A stretch of 64,000 bases of DNA from Pseudonocardia ammonioxydans (GTDB lineage Bacteria; Actinomycetota; Actinomycetes; Mycobacteriales; Pseudonocardiaceae): the NCBI RefSeq assembly GCF_900115005.1, contig NZ_FOUY01000013.1, positions 91,382 through 155,381 of the forward strand, in the 5' to 3' direction. Position numbers and translations under genes: made by a program. Below, one piece after another: positions 17,689 through 26,784 of this stretch. The notes under the pieces are model-generated. The model worked only from the letters and a program-made list of their open reading frames with translations. It had not been told where the DNA came from and searched no databases. Each line of letters opens with the position of its first letter. The stretch's first letter is position 1.

Positions 17689-18798
17689 ATGTCCGCAGCC
17701 CTCGCTGCGTTGCTCGACCCTGCCCTGCCCGGCCGGACGCCGGACCGGCCGGTCGCCGGTTACGTCGGCGCCGACGTACCGGTGGAGCTGCTGACGGCAG
17801 CCGGGTATCACCCGCGGCGGCTGTCCGGCTCGCCGCACGAGGACGCGTCCGCGGGACGCCGCTACCTCGGCGGCGGCCTGGACCCGGTCGCCTGCTCGGT
17901 GCTGACCCGGCTGCTGGCCGGCTCCTACGGCCCGCTCGACGTGCTGGTCGTGTCCCGCGACTGCGAGGCGTCGCTGCGACTGTTCTACGTGCTGCGCGAG
18001 CTGCGCCGGGTCGAGCCCTCGGTCGCGCTGCCGCCGCTGCACCTGGTGGACGTGCTGCACCTGCCGCACCGCACCACCACCCGCTACGTGCTGGCGAAGG
18101 TGCGCGGCCTGCGCGCCTGGCTGGCCGAGCGGTCCGGTCGCCCGGTCGGCGACGACGCGCTGGCCGCCGCCGTCGTCGCGCACGACCGGGTCCGCGCCCT
18201 GCTGCGGGCCACCGGGGAGCTGCGGCCGCGACGCAGGCTGACCGGAACCGAGTTCCTCGGCGTCGTCGACGCGGCTACCGCGCTCCTGCCGGACCGGGCC
18301 GCGGAGCTGCTGGGCGCGCTGGTCGCGGAGCTGGCGGACCGGGACCCGCGCTCGGGGCTCCCGGTGCACCTGACCGGGTCCGCGCACGACTGCCCGGACG
18401 TCTACGCCGCCGTGGAGGCGGGCGGGCTGCTCGTCGTCGGGGAGGATCACGACCGCGGCGACCTGCTCGCGGCCACCGACGTCGGGGACCCGGGCGACCC
18501 GGCCGGACTGGAGCTCGCGCTGGCCGAGCGGTACCAGCACAACGGGCCGGCCGCACCCCGCGCGTCGATCGCCGAGCGGGCGGCGCACACCGCCGCCCGG
18601 GTCCGCTCCCGGGACGCGGCCGGGCTGCTCGGCTACGTCCGCGAGCACGACGACGGGCCGCCGTGGGACTGGGCCGCGCAACGGGCCGCGGCGGGCGTCC
18701 CGGCTGCGTTGCTGGAGCGCCAGCCCTACGGCCGCGTCGACCCGGACGCCCTGGACCGCGCGGTGCGCGCGTTGCGGGCCCCGGCGGTGGCGGCGTGA
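17689..18798 (+). CDS. 2-hydroxyacyl-CoA dehydratase/benzoyl-CoA reductase-like subunit (HgdB/BcrC type), cysteines kept
   Basis: A 369-residue protein of the HgdB/BcrC/FldC family, in which each subunit normally holds a [4Fe-4S] cluster through three cysteines. Seen: exactly three candidate ligands, C69 (DPVACS), C92 (VVSRDCEAS) and C235 (GSAHDCPD), plus the AAGYHPRRLSG N-terminal region and the GGLLVVGEDHDRGD C-terminal region. SD GGGGGG precedes the ATG. It overlaps the next subunit by GTGA. No activator ATPase (HgdC/BadF type) is encoded in the window. Dehydration of a 2-hydroxyacyl-CoA made by the upstream CoA-transferase is the obvious hypothesis. Confidence 0.8.
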   Translation: MSAALAALLDPALPGRTPDRPVAGYVGADVPVELLTAAGYHPRRLSGSPHEDASAGRRYLGGGLDPVACSVLTRLLAGSYGPLDVLVVSRDCEASLRLFYVLRELRRVEPSVALPPLHLVDVLHLPHRTTTRYVLAKVRGLRAWLAERSGRPVGDDALAAAVVAHDRVRALLRATGELRPRRRLTGTEFLGVVDAATALLPDRAAELLGALVAELADRDPRSGLPVHLTGSAHDCPDVYAAVEAGGLLVVGEDHDRGDLLAATDVGDPGDPAGLELALAERYQHNGPAAPRASIAERAAHTAARVRSRDAAGLLGYVREHDDGPPWDWAAQRAAAGVPAALLERQPYGRVDPDALDRAVRALRAPAVAA

Positions 18799-20066
18799 AC
18801 GCCCCCGTCCGGACCGGCCGGCTGCCCGGCGCGGCGGCGGCCACGGCGTACCAGCGGCAGTGGTTCGCCGACCTGCACCGCGACCACGTCCCCGGCGCCC
18901 CGCTCGCCCTGGTCAACGCGGACGCCCCGCAGGAGATCTTCCGCGCGATGGGGATCCCGTACGTGGTGAACCAGTGGTGGGCCTCGATCGTGGCCGCCAA
19001 ACGCCGCACCCAGGACCACCTGGCCCGGCTGCGCGAGCGCGGCTACCCGGACTACACCGAGCAGTACAGCTCCACCGCGCTGGGCAGCGCGTTCGACCCG
19101 GACCCGGCGAGCGCCCCGTGGGGCGGGCTGCCGACGCCGTCGATCGTGCTCGCCGAGACCACCGGCGACGCCTCCCGCAAGATCTTCGACGTGTGGGGCG
19201 ACCAGCCCGGGGTCACGTTCTACCCACTGGAGAGCGCGGCCGCCGACACCGTCCCGGAGCGTTGGTGGGAGCTGATGCCGCACGACTGGGAGTCCACGGT
19301 CGGCACCGACCGGCTCGACCTGATGGTCGGCGAGCTGGAGGGACTGATCCGGTTCCTGGAGCAGACCACCGGGCGGCGGTTCTCCGAGCAACGCTTCGCC
19401 GAGGTGCTCGCGCTGACCAACGAGCAGGAGGAGTGGAACCGGCGGACCCGCGACCTGGTCGCGGCCGCCCGCCCGTGCCCGGTCGCAGTCACCGACTCCA
19501 TCCCGGCGGTGATGATCCCGCAGTGGCACCGCGGGACGACGTGGGCGCGCGACGCCGCGCACCGGCTGCACGACGAGGTCGCCGACCGGGTGTCCGCCGG
19601 CGCCGCCGTGTGCGACGGCGAGCGGGCCCGGTTGATGTGGGTCGGTCGCGGCCTGTGGTTCGACCTGGGCTTCTACCAGCGCTTCCAGGAGCGTTACGGC
19701 GCCGTGTTCGTCTGGTCGATGTACCTGGCGATCGCCGCCGACGGCTACGTCCGCTACGGCGACGACCCGCTCCGCACCCTCGCCGCCCGGTTCGCCGCGT
19801 TCTCCGACCAGCTCTACACCCCGCCCTGGTCGGCCGAGTGGTACGTCAAGGAGGCCCGCGCGCACGGTGTGCAGGGCGTCGTCCACCTGGTCTCCGACGA
19901 CGCCCGGGGCAGCTGGGCGACCACCCGCGCGTTGCGCGCCGCCGGGATCCCGGTGTTGGAGCTGCACGCCGACAATGTCGACGCCCGCCGCTCCGACCCG
20001 GACCACCTGGACCGCACCGTCGGCGGCTGGCTCGAGGCCGAGGTGTTGCCGCGGGCCGATGACTGA
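18795..20066 (+). CDS. 2-hydroxyacyl-CoA dehydratase-like partner subunit, cluster cysteines apparently lost
   Basis: A 423-residue second subunit of the same superfamily. Seen: VNADAPQEIFRAMGIPYVVNQWWAS, RERGYPDYTEQY, the central domain and the C-terminal signature LRAAGIPVLELHADNVDAR. At the three places where family members I know carry cluster cysteines (after NQWWAS, in GYPDY..QY, and in the loop before the final signature, here SDDARGSWATTRAL) there is no cysteine; only two cysteines occur elsewhere. So this chain is probably cluster-free. It starts by GTGA overlap with the first subunit. Confidence 0.75.
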   Translation: MNAPVRTGRLPGAAAATAYQRQWFADLHRDHVPGAPLALVNADAPQEIFRAMGIPYVVNQWWASIVAAKRRTQDHLARLRERGYPDYTEQYSSTALGSAFDPDPASAPWGGLPTPSIVLAETTGDASRKIFDVWGDQPGVTFYPLESAAADTVPERWWELMPHDWESTVGTDRLDLMVGELEGLIRFLEQTTGRRFSEQRFAEVLALTNEQEEWNRRTRDLVAAARPCPVAVTDSIPAVMIPQWHRGTTWARDAAHRLHDEVADRVSAGAAVCDGERARLMWVGRGLWFDLGFYQRFQERYGAVFVWSMYLAIAADGYVRYGDDPLRTLAARFAAFSDQLYTPPWSAEWYVKEARAHGVQGVVHLVSDDARGSWATTRALRAAGIPVLELHADNVDARRSDPDHLDRTVGGWLEAEVLPRADD

Positions 20067-21591
20067 GACCCGGGCCGCACCGGCCGGGACCGGCTTCTCG
20101 ACGCCCGCGGTGCTGGCCGGCGCCCTAGTCGCCCTGTTCACCGGCTCACTCACCAACACGATCATCGGGATCGCGCTGCCGACGATCGCCGGCGAGCTCG
20201 GCGGGCAGGACCGGGTCGCCTGGGTCGCGGCCGCGGCACTGCTCACCATGACCGCGGCCACACCGGTCTGGGGCAAACTCGCCGACCGCCGCGGGTCGCG
20301 TCCCATGCTGCTCGCGGCGATCGCGCTGTTCGTGGCCGGCTCGCTGGCCGCCGGCCTCGCACCGACCATGGGGTGGCTGATCGCGGGCCGGGCGGTGCAG
20401 GGAGCCGCGTCCGGCGGCATCCTCGCCTGCGCGAACGCGCTGGTCGCGGTGCTCGTCCCGGCCCGCGAGCGCGGGCGCTACACCGGCTGGTTCGGGTTGT
20501 CGTTCGGGACCGCGTCGGTGGCCGGGCCGCTGCTCGGCGGTCTGCTCGTGACGCCTGCCGGGCCGGGGTGGCGCTGGTGCTTCCTCGGCGTCGTGCCGGT
20601 CACCCTGGTGGCCGCGGCGCTGGTCCGGCTCGCCCCGGACCGCCGCCCGGACCGCCGCGACACCCCGCTGGACCACCTCGGTGCGGCGCTGCTCGCGCTC
20701 GCCGCGGGTGGGCTGGTGGTGCTGCTGTCCGCCGGAGGCGTGGCGTGGCCGTGGTCCTCACCGGCGACGCCGGTGCTGGCTGGTGCCGTGGTGGTGTCCA
20801 CACTGCTCGCGGTGCTGCGCGAGCAGCGCGCGGCCGACCCGATCCTGGCGCCGCGGCTGTTCCGCAGCCGGACCTCCACCATCGCCTGCGCCACCAGCCT
20901 GCTGGTCGGCACGGTGATGTTCGGCGGGATCATCTACCTGCCCCAGTTCCTGCAGGTGGTGCACGGGCACGACGCCATGACCGCGGGGCTGCTCATGCTC
21001 CCGCAGGTCGGCACCATGATCGTCGCCTCGGCGGTGGTGGGCCGGCTGATCGTGCGGACCGGGCGCTGGAAGCGGTTCCCCGCGGCCGGGTGCGCGTTGC
21101 TCGTCGCCGGCCTGGCGGTGCTGGCCCCGCTGACCCCCGCCACCCCGGCCTGGCAGGTCGCCGCCGGGATGGCGCTGCTCGGCGCCGGGACCGGGCTGAC
21201 CCAGCAGGTGCTCGTGCTCGCCGCGCAGGACGCGGTCGGGCCCGGCGACGTCGGCGTCGCCGGGTCGTCGGCGACCTTCGCCCGGACCCTGGGCGGCGCG
21301 GTCGGGGTGGCCGCGTTCGGCGCGCTCATCGCCGCCCGGCTGCGCGCCGACCTGCCCGCCGCCCTGACCGCAGCCGGCCTGCCCGCGACCGACGACGACG
21401 TCCGGCGCCTGCTGGGCACACCCGCCCAGGTCGCCGCGCTGCCCGCTCCACTCGCCGACGCGGTGCGGGCGTCCTACACGCACGGGCTCGCGCTCGTCTT
21501 CCTCGCCACGCTGCCGGTCGCGGTGCTCGCCCTGGTCGCGGTGCTGCTGGTCCGCGAGACCGCACTCGGCGAGGGCGCTCCGGACCCCTGA
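20059..21591 (+). CDS. MFS transporter of the DHA2 (14-TMS, EmrB/QacA-like) family
   Basis: A 510-residue polytopic exporter. Seen: about 14 hydrophobic segments, motif A-like GKLADRRGSRPML after TM2, and motif C-like GPLLGGLL in TM5. The ATG lies inside the end of the preceding gene (8-bp overlap), so it belongs to the dehydratase operon and may export a product or a toxic by-product of that pathway (inference). Generic multidrug efflux is the alternative. Confidence 0.88.
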   Translation: MTETRAAPAGTGFSTPAVLAGALVALFTGSLTNTIIGIALPTIAGELGGQDRVAWVAAAALLTMTAATPVWGKLADRRGSRPMLLAAIALFVAGSLAAGLAPTMGWLIAGRAVQGAASGGILACANALVAVLVPARERGRYTGWFGLSFGTASVAGPLLGGLLVTPAGPGWRWCFLGVVPVTLVAAALVRLAPDRRPDRRDTPLDHLGAALLALAAGGLVVLLSAGGVAWPWSSPATPVLAGAVVVSTLLAVLREQRAADPILAPRLFRSRTSTIACATSLLVGTVMFGGIIYLPQFLQVVHGHDAMTAGLLMLPQVGTMIVASAVVGRLIVRTGRWKRFPAAGCALLVAGLAVLAPLTPATPAWQVAAGMALLGAGTGLTQQVLVLAAQDAVGPGDVGVAGSSATFARTLGGAVGVAAFGALIAARLRADLPAALTAAGLPATDDDVRRLLGTPAQVAALPAPLADAVRASYTHGLALVFLATLPVAVLALVAVLLVRETALGEGAPDP

Positions 21592-21663
21592 CCCACCGCG
21601 CTGTCTCTCCTGTCCGTCCTGTCCGACCGCTGCACCATCGACCGCGCCCGCGGAGGCCTCGCC

Positions 21664-23430
21664 ATGCCCGTGCCCGCCCGACGAACCGCAACCGGGCTCG
21701 TCGTCCTGCTCGCCCTCGCCGTCGTCACGGCCTGCTCGGGGCCGGCCGCGCCGGCCGCCGCGCCGTCCGCGCTCGGGTCCTACACGCCGGAGAGACAGTT
21801 CACCGAGCGGGTCACCGAGTCCTTCTACCTCCCGATGCGCGACGGCACCCGGCTCGCGGTGAGGCTCGACCGGCCCGCGATCGACGGCGCGCCCGCGCCC
21901 GGCCCGTTCCCCGTGCTGTGGCAGCACAGCCTGTCCACCGAGCGCAAGCCCGAGGACGGCGCCGGCCCGAAGACCGGCGGCATCCAGACGATCCCGACGC
22001 TCACCGACCACGGCTACGTCGTCGCCCAGGTCGCCCGCCGCGGCAACGGCCAGTCCTTCGGGGTGCGGCGCGGCTACAACGACCGGCTCGAGGCCGGCGA
22101 CGCCTACGAGGTCACCGAGTGGCTCGCCGCGCAGCCCTGGTCCGACGGCAACGTCGGCGTCTACGGCTGCTCGAACACCGGGGACGCCGCGATGCACACC
22201 CTCACCGTCCGGCCGCCGCACCTGAAGGCGGTGCTCGCGGGCTGCTTCTCCTGGGACAAGTACGACTCGTGGCGGGTCGGCGGCATCTCCGCCCAGTGGG
22301 GCTTCGGCCCGTCCCGCACCGTCGAGCAGGACCTCGCCAACGCCCCCGTCGACGGCGACGAGGACAAGACCCTGCTGCGGGAGGCCGCCGTCGAGCACCA
22401 GAAGGCGACCCCGCTGGCCGACATGTGGCGCTCGATGCCGTACCGGGACAGCTGGGCCCCGTCGGTGCAGTCCCGGTTCTGGTCCGAGGGCAGCGTCGGG
22501 ACCTACGCCGACCAGGTCCGGGCCGCCGACGTGCCGGTCTACGTGATCGGCGGGTGGCGGGACGAGCTGCGCGGCCAGGGCGTCGCGACGCTGCTGAACG
22601 TGCCGGGCTCGCGGCTGCTCGTCGGGCCGTGGAAGCACTGCGAGAACGCCGGGTTCGGGCTCGTGCAGGAAGCGCACCGGTTCTTCGACCAGCACCTCAA
22701 GGGCATCGACACCGGCATCGACGCCGAGCCGCCGATCCACTACGCCACCCCCGACTCCGACGCCGCGGACGCCACCGGCCTGGAGTGGAAGGCCGCGCAG
22801 AGCTGGCCCCCGGCCGGGACCACCCCGCAGCCCACGACGCTCGGCGCCGACGGCGTCCTCGGGTCGGCCGCGCCCGGCGCCCGCGGGTTCACCGTGGACA
22901 CCGCGGCGCAGTGCCCCACCGACCCGGGCAGCGGCTCGACGATCCAGCCCTGCCACATCCCGGGCAGCGGCAACAGCTGGCGCGGCCCGGTGCTCGAGAC
23001 CGACACCGAGCTGACCGGCACCCCGGTCGCCGACCTGCACGTGCGCACCGACCGGCGCGACGGCGACGTGTTCGCCTACCTGTCCGACGTCGCCCCGGAC
23101 GGGACCACGACCGTGATCACCGAGGGCCGGCAGCGGATCTCGCTGCGTGCCGAGCACCCGGCCCCCTACGCGCTGCCCGACGGCGTGCCCTGGCACCGGG
23201 CGCACGCCGCCGACGCCGCACCCGCCCGGCCCGGCGAGGCCGCCCGGCTGCACTTCGCGATGCTGCCCACCTCGTACCTGGTCCGGGCCGGGCACCGGAT
23301 CCAGATCACGGTGACCGGGCACGACCCCCGGGCCACCGGGGCGCTGCCGGACGCCGACGGCGCCCACGTCGAGGTGCTGTCCGGCCCGGACACACGATCC
23401 TCGGTGGCGTTACCTCGGCGCACCGGCTGA
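21664..23430 (+). CDS. CocE/NonD-type alpha/beta hydrolase lipoprotein (peptidase S15 family)
   Basis: A 588-residue secreted hydrolase. Seen: signal peptide ending in lipobox VVTAC (about residues 17-21), an Xaa-Pro dipeptidyl-peptidase/cocaine-esterase-like N-terminal fold, the nucleophile in VYGCSNTGDA (the family usually has GxSYxG), the aspartate in WRDELRG and the histidine in GPWKHCEN, then a C-terminal jelly-roll PepX-C domain. It lies 72 bp after the MFS gene on the same strand, so it may be the last member of that operon and release the transported substrate outside the cell (inference). Confidence 0.85.
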   Translation: MPVPARRTATGLVVLLALAVVTACSGPAAPAAAPSALGSYTPERQFTERVTESFYLPMRDGTRLAVRLDRPAIDGAPAPGPFPVLWQHSLSTERKPEDGAGPKTGGIQTIPTLTDHGYVVAQVARRGNGQSFGVRRGYNDRLEAGDAYEVTEWLAAQPWSDGNVGVYGCSNTGDAAMHTLTVRPPHLKAVLAGCFSWDKYDSWRVGGISAQWGFGPSRTVEQDLANAPVDGDEDKTLLREAAVEHQKATPLADMWRSMPYRDSWAPSVQSRFWSEGSVGTYADQVRAADVPVYVIGGWRDELRGQGVATLLNVPGSRLLVGPWKHCENAGFGLVQEAHRFFDQHLKGIDTGIDAEPPIHYATPDSDAADATGLEWKAAQSWPPAGTTPQPTTLGADGVLGSAAPGARGFTVDTAAQCPTDPGSGSTIQPCHIPGSGNSWRGPVLETDTELTGTPVADLHVRTDRRDGDVFAYLSDVAPDGTTTVITEGRQRISLRAEHPAPYALPDGVPWHRAHAADAAPARPGEAARLHFAMLPTSYLVRAGHRIQITVTGHDPRATGALPDADGAHVEVLSGPDTRSSVALPRRTG

Positions 23431-23570
23431 ACAGTCCTGGACCGACATCACCAGCCTTCTTTCCGGATCAGAGCGCGCGACACGCCGGCCCGCCGGCGGC
23501 GATCCCGCGTTCCACGTCCGACCGGTCCGGACCCGGCATCCTGATCGTCCCCGACGACGGCAGGAGACGC

Positions 23571-26500
23571 GTGTCCGAACCGCTGCGCGCCGGCGCGCAC
23601 GAGAGCCTGCACACCGCCGGCCTGAAGGCCGCCCTCGGCCGGACCGGCGCGGACCTCCAGCCCCGCTGGGCTCCGGTCGAGGCCGCCGAACAGCCGCGCG
23701 TGCTGGCCCGGCACGTGGCCTCGGCGGTCGAGCGCGCACTCGCCGACCGCACACCGGAGCAGCGCGTCACGCTGGTCAACCAGCTCATCGAGATCGCCGA
23801 GCAGGCCCCCGCCGAGACACTGCAGGACCGGCTCGAGCACCTCATCGCGCTCACCCGCGAGATCGGGCCCGGCACGTGGGAGGTCCATGCGCCGATCACG
23901 CCGCTCTCGGACGCGGCCCTGTTCACCAACGCCGCCGGCGAACCGACGCTGCACACGGCGCTGCAGTCGGAGCTGTCCAGCGCCGACCGGGTCGATCTGC
24001 TCTGCGCGTTCATCCGCTGGCACGGCATCCGGTTGCTGGAGCAGGAGCTCGACGTGCTGCGCGAGCGCGGCGTCCCGTTCCGCGTGATCACGACGACGTA
24101 CATGGGCGCGACCGAACAACGGGCGGTCGACGAGCTCGTACGCCGGCACGGAGCCGAGATGAAGGTCAGCTACGCGAGCGCCACGACCCGGCTGCACGCC
24201 AAGGCGTGGTTGTTCCGCCGCGACACCGGGTTCGACACCGCCTTCGTCGGGAGCTCGAACCTGTCCCGCTCCGCACTCGTCGACGGTCTGGAGTGGAACG
24301 TGCGGCTCTCCTCGGTCGCCACCCCGGAGCTGATCCGCAAGTTCACATCCACGTTCGACACCTACTGGGCCGCACCCGACTTCGTCCCCTACGACCCGGC
24401 CGTCCCCGCCGACTCCGAACGGCTCGCCACGGCGCTGCACCGGCACCGGCGGGACGGGCCGGCACTGGTGCCGGGCGGGGAGCTGCGGCCCTACCCGCAC
24501 CAGGACCAGATCCTCGAGGCGCTCGCCGCCGAACGGACGCTGCACGACCGGCACCGCAACCTGGTCATCGCCGCGACGGGCACCGGCAAGACGGTCGTCG
24601 CCGCGTTCGACTACCGCCGTCTCCGCGCCGAGCACCCCCGGCTGCTGTTCGTCGCGCACCGCAAGGAGATCCTCGATCAGTCCCTCCGGACCTACCGCAA
24701 CGTCCTGGCCGAGGGGGCGTTCGGCGAGACCTACGTCGGCGGGGACCGGCCACAACGCTGGAACCACGTCTTCGCGAGCGTCCAGTCGCTGGCCGCCTAC
24801 GGCGTGGAGAACATCCCGCCGGACCACTTCGACGTCGTCGTCATCGACGAGTTCCACCATGCCGAGGCCGCCACGTACCGACGACTGCTGGACCATCTTC
24901 GGCCGGCGGAACTGCTCGGCCTGACCGCCACCCCCGAACGGTCCGACGGCATCGACGTGCGCGAGCGGTACTTCGACGGCCGGGCCGCCGCCGAGCTCCG
25001 GCTGTGGGACGCGTTGTCCGCCGACCTGCTCGTGCCGTTCCACTACTTCGGCGTCGCCGACGACGTCGACCTGTCCGGTGTGGAGTGGAAGCGCGGCAGC
25101 TACGACGTCACGACCCTCGACAACCTCTACACCGGCAACGACGCCCGCGCCCGCAAGATCATCCGGGAGACCCGGTCCAAGGTCTCCGACGTCACCAGCA
25201 TGCGGGCACTCGGGTTCTGCGTGTCCGTGGCACACGCCGAGTACATGGCGCGCGTGTTCACCGACGCCGGCATCCCCAGCGAGACCGTCACCGGGCAGAC
25301 CTCGCGCGAGGACCGCGACGGTGCGCTCCGCAGGCTGCGCGCCGGCGAGGTGAACTGCCTGTTCGCCGTCGACGTGTTCAACGAGGGCCTCGACGTGCCG
25401 GAAGTCGACACCGTGCTCCTGCTGCGCCCGACCCAGAGCGCGACGGTCTTCCTGCAGCAACTCGGCCGCGGGCTGCGCCGGGCACCGGGCAAGGCCGTGC
25501 TGACCGTGCTCGACTTCATCGGCCAGCACCGTCGCGAGTTCCGGTTCGACCTGCGCTTCCGGGCCCTGACCGGCAGCAGCCGGACCCGGGTCGAGCGGGA
25601 CGTCGAGGACGGTTTCCCGTTCCTGCCGTCCGGCTCGGCGATGGTGCTCGACCCGGTCGCCCGGCAGATCGTGCTCGACAACGTCCGCCGGCGGGTGCAC
25701 CTGTCCCGCACCGCGCTCGTCGCCGAGGTCCGGGCCCACGGCGAGTCGGCGCTGGGGCGCTACCTGCACGAGTCGGGCAGCGAGCTGCCCGACATCTACC
25801 GCGGCAAGGGGTCGTGGACGGCGCTGCGCCGCGAGGCCGGGTTCCCGGTCCCCGCGCCCGGCCCGGACGAGGCGGCGCTGCTGCGCCGCCTCGCGACGCT
25901 CACCCACGTCGACGACCGGGAACGGGCCGAGGTGTACGCGCGCCTCGCCGACCCGTCCGGACCCGCCTACGCCGAGCTCACCGACCGCGAGCAGCGGCTC
26001 GCCCGGATGCTGTTCTTCCAGCTCTGGCCGGGCCGTGGCGGGTTCGCCGACTACCAGGCCGGATTCGATCACCTCCGCCGGCACGAGGCCGTCTGCGCCG
26101 AGATCCGCGAGCTCGTGGCCTACGGCCTCGACCAGGCCCGGCACGTCCCGCGGTCGCTCGGTGAGGGTCTGCAGGACGTCCCGCTGTTCAGCCACGCCCG
26201 CTACCGGCGCGAGGAGGTGCTGGCCGCACTGAACTGGGCGTCGCTGTCCCGCAAGGCGAGCGGGCATGCGACCGGCGTCGTCTGGGCCGAGGACGCCGGT
26301 GTCGACGCGCTGTTCGTCAACCTGCACAAGACCGAGCGCGACTTCTCCCCCACCACGATGTACCGGGACTTCGCGCTCCAGCCCGACACGTTCCACTGGG
26401 AGTCGCAGAACGCGGCCTCGCCGGAGACCGGGATGGGGTGGCGCTACCTGCACCACCGCGAGGAAGGCACCCACGTGCTGCTGTTCGTGCGCGACGCCCC

Positions 26501-26654
26501 GGGAGACGACATCGGGGCCGGCGCGCCGTTCCTGTGCCTCGGGGCCTGCGAGTACGTGAGCCACCAGGGCAGCAAGCCGATCGCGATCACCTGGAAGCTG
26601 CGCCGGGCGATGCCGGGCGAGACGTTCCGGGCGGCGCGCGTCGTCGCTTCGTAG
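23571..26654 (+). CDS. PLD-nuclease / superfamily 2 helicase / DUF3427 protein
   Basis: A 1027-residue multidomain protein. Seen: an N-terminal phospholipase-D-like domain with one HKD-type motif (HAKAWLF and GSSNLS, about residues 208-228), a DEAD/DEAH-type helicase with Walker A ATGTGKT (about 335-341), Walker B VIDEFHH (about 424-430), motif III TATPE (about 451-455) and motif VI QQLGRGLRR, and a C-terminal DUF3427 region (about 730-1020). GTG start with AGGAG four bases upstream. Nucleic-acid cleavage or unwinding is expected; members of this architecture are often linked to phage defence or DNA repair, but there are no recognisable defence partners next to it. Confidence 0.88.
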   Translation: MSEPLRAGAHESLHTAGLKAALGRTGADLQPRWAPVEAAEQPRVLARHVASAVERALADRTPEQRVTLVNQLIEIAEQAPAETLQDRLEHLIALTREIGPGTWEVHAPITPLSDAALFTNAAGEPTLHTALQSELSSADRVDLLCAFIRWHGIRLLEQELDVLRERGVPFRVITTTYMGATEQRAVDELVRRHGAEMKVSYASATTRLHAKAWLFRRDTGFDTAFVGSSNLSRSALVDGLEWNVRLSSVATPELIRKFTSTFDTYWAAPDFVPYDPAVPADSERLATALHRHRRDGPALVPGGELRPYPHQDQILEALAAERTLHDRHRNLVIAATGTGKTVVAAFDYRRLRAEHPRLLFVAHRKEILDQSLRTYRNVLAEGAFGETYVGGDRPQRWNHVFASVQSLAAYGVENIPPDHFDVVVIDEFHHAEAATYRRLLDHLRPAELLGLTATPERSDGIDVRERYFDGRAAAELRLWDALSADLLVPFHYFGVADDVDLSGVEWKRGSYDVTTLDNLYTGNDARARKIIRETRSKVSDVTSMRALGFCVSVAHAEYMARVFTDAGIPSETVTGQTSREDRDGALRRLRAGEVNCLFAVDVFNEGLDVPEVDTVLLLRPTQSATVFLQQLGRGLRRAPGKAVLTVLDFIGQHRREFRFDLRFRALTGSSRTRVERDVEDGFPFLPSGSAMVLDPVARQIVLDNVRRRVHLSRTALVAEVRAHGESALGRYLHESGSELPDIYRGKGSWTALRREAGFPVPAPGPDEAALLRRLATLTHVDDRERAEVYARLADPSGPAYAELTDREQRLARMLFFQLWPGRGGFADYQAGFDHLRRHEAVCAEIRELVAYGLDQARHVPRSLGEGLQDVPLFSHARYRREEVLAALNWASLSRKASGHATGVVWAEDAGVDALFVNLHKTERDFSPTTMYRDFALQPDTFHWESQNAASPETGMGWRYLHHREEGTHVLLFVRDAPGDDIGAGAPFLCLGACEYVSHQGSKPIAITWKLRRAMPGETFRAARVVAS

Positions 26655-26784
26655 GCGTGACCCGCGCTCCCGGCCCACCACTCGTGATCGTCGAATGGGT
26701 GCTGATCCGTGCCAGGGACGGCACCGATCGCCACCCGGACGCTGATCAGCGCCGCCCGTGGTACCCCCTCGGCGAGGAGCACGG

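Noticed and set aside
20373..23570. A very long open frame running through the MFS and CocE genes into the helicase
   Set aside because: Only the part from GTG 23571 matches a protein family and has an SD; upstream it is the out-of-frame shadow of two real genes with normal GC3 in their own frames.
23448..26681. A 1077-codon minus-strand frame opposite the helicase
   Set aside because: Typical antisense shadow of a high-GC gene; Val/Arg/Gly-rich, no family features, no ribosome-binding site.
26655..26784. GTGCC/GGCAC stem between the convergent helicase and GbsR genes as a terminator
   Set aside because: Five-bp stem without a T-run; too weak in such GC-rich DNA to list as a feature.
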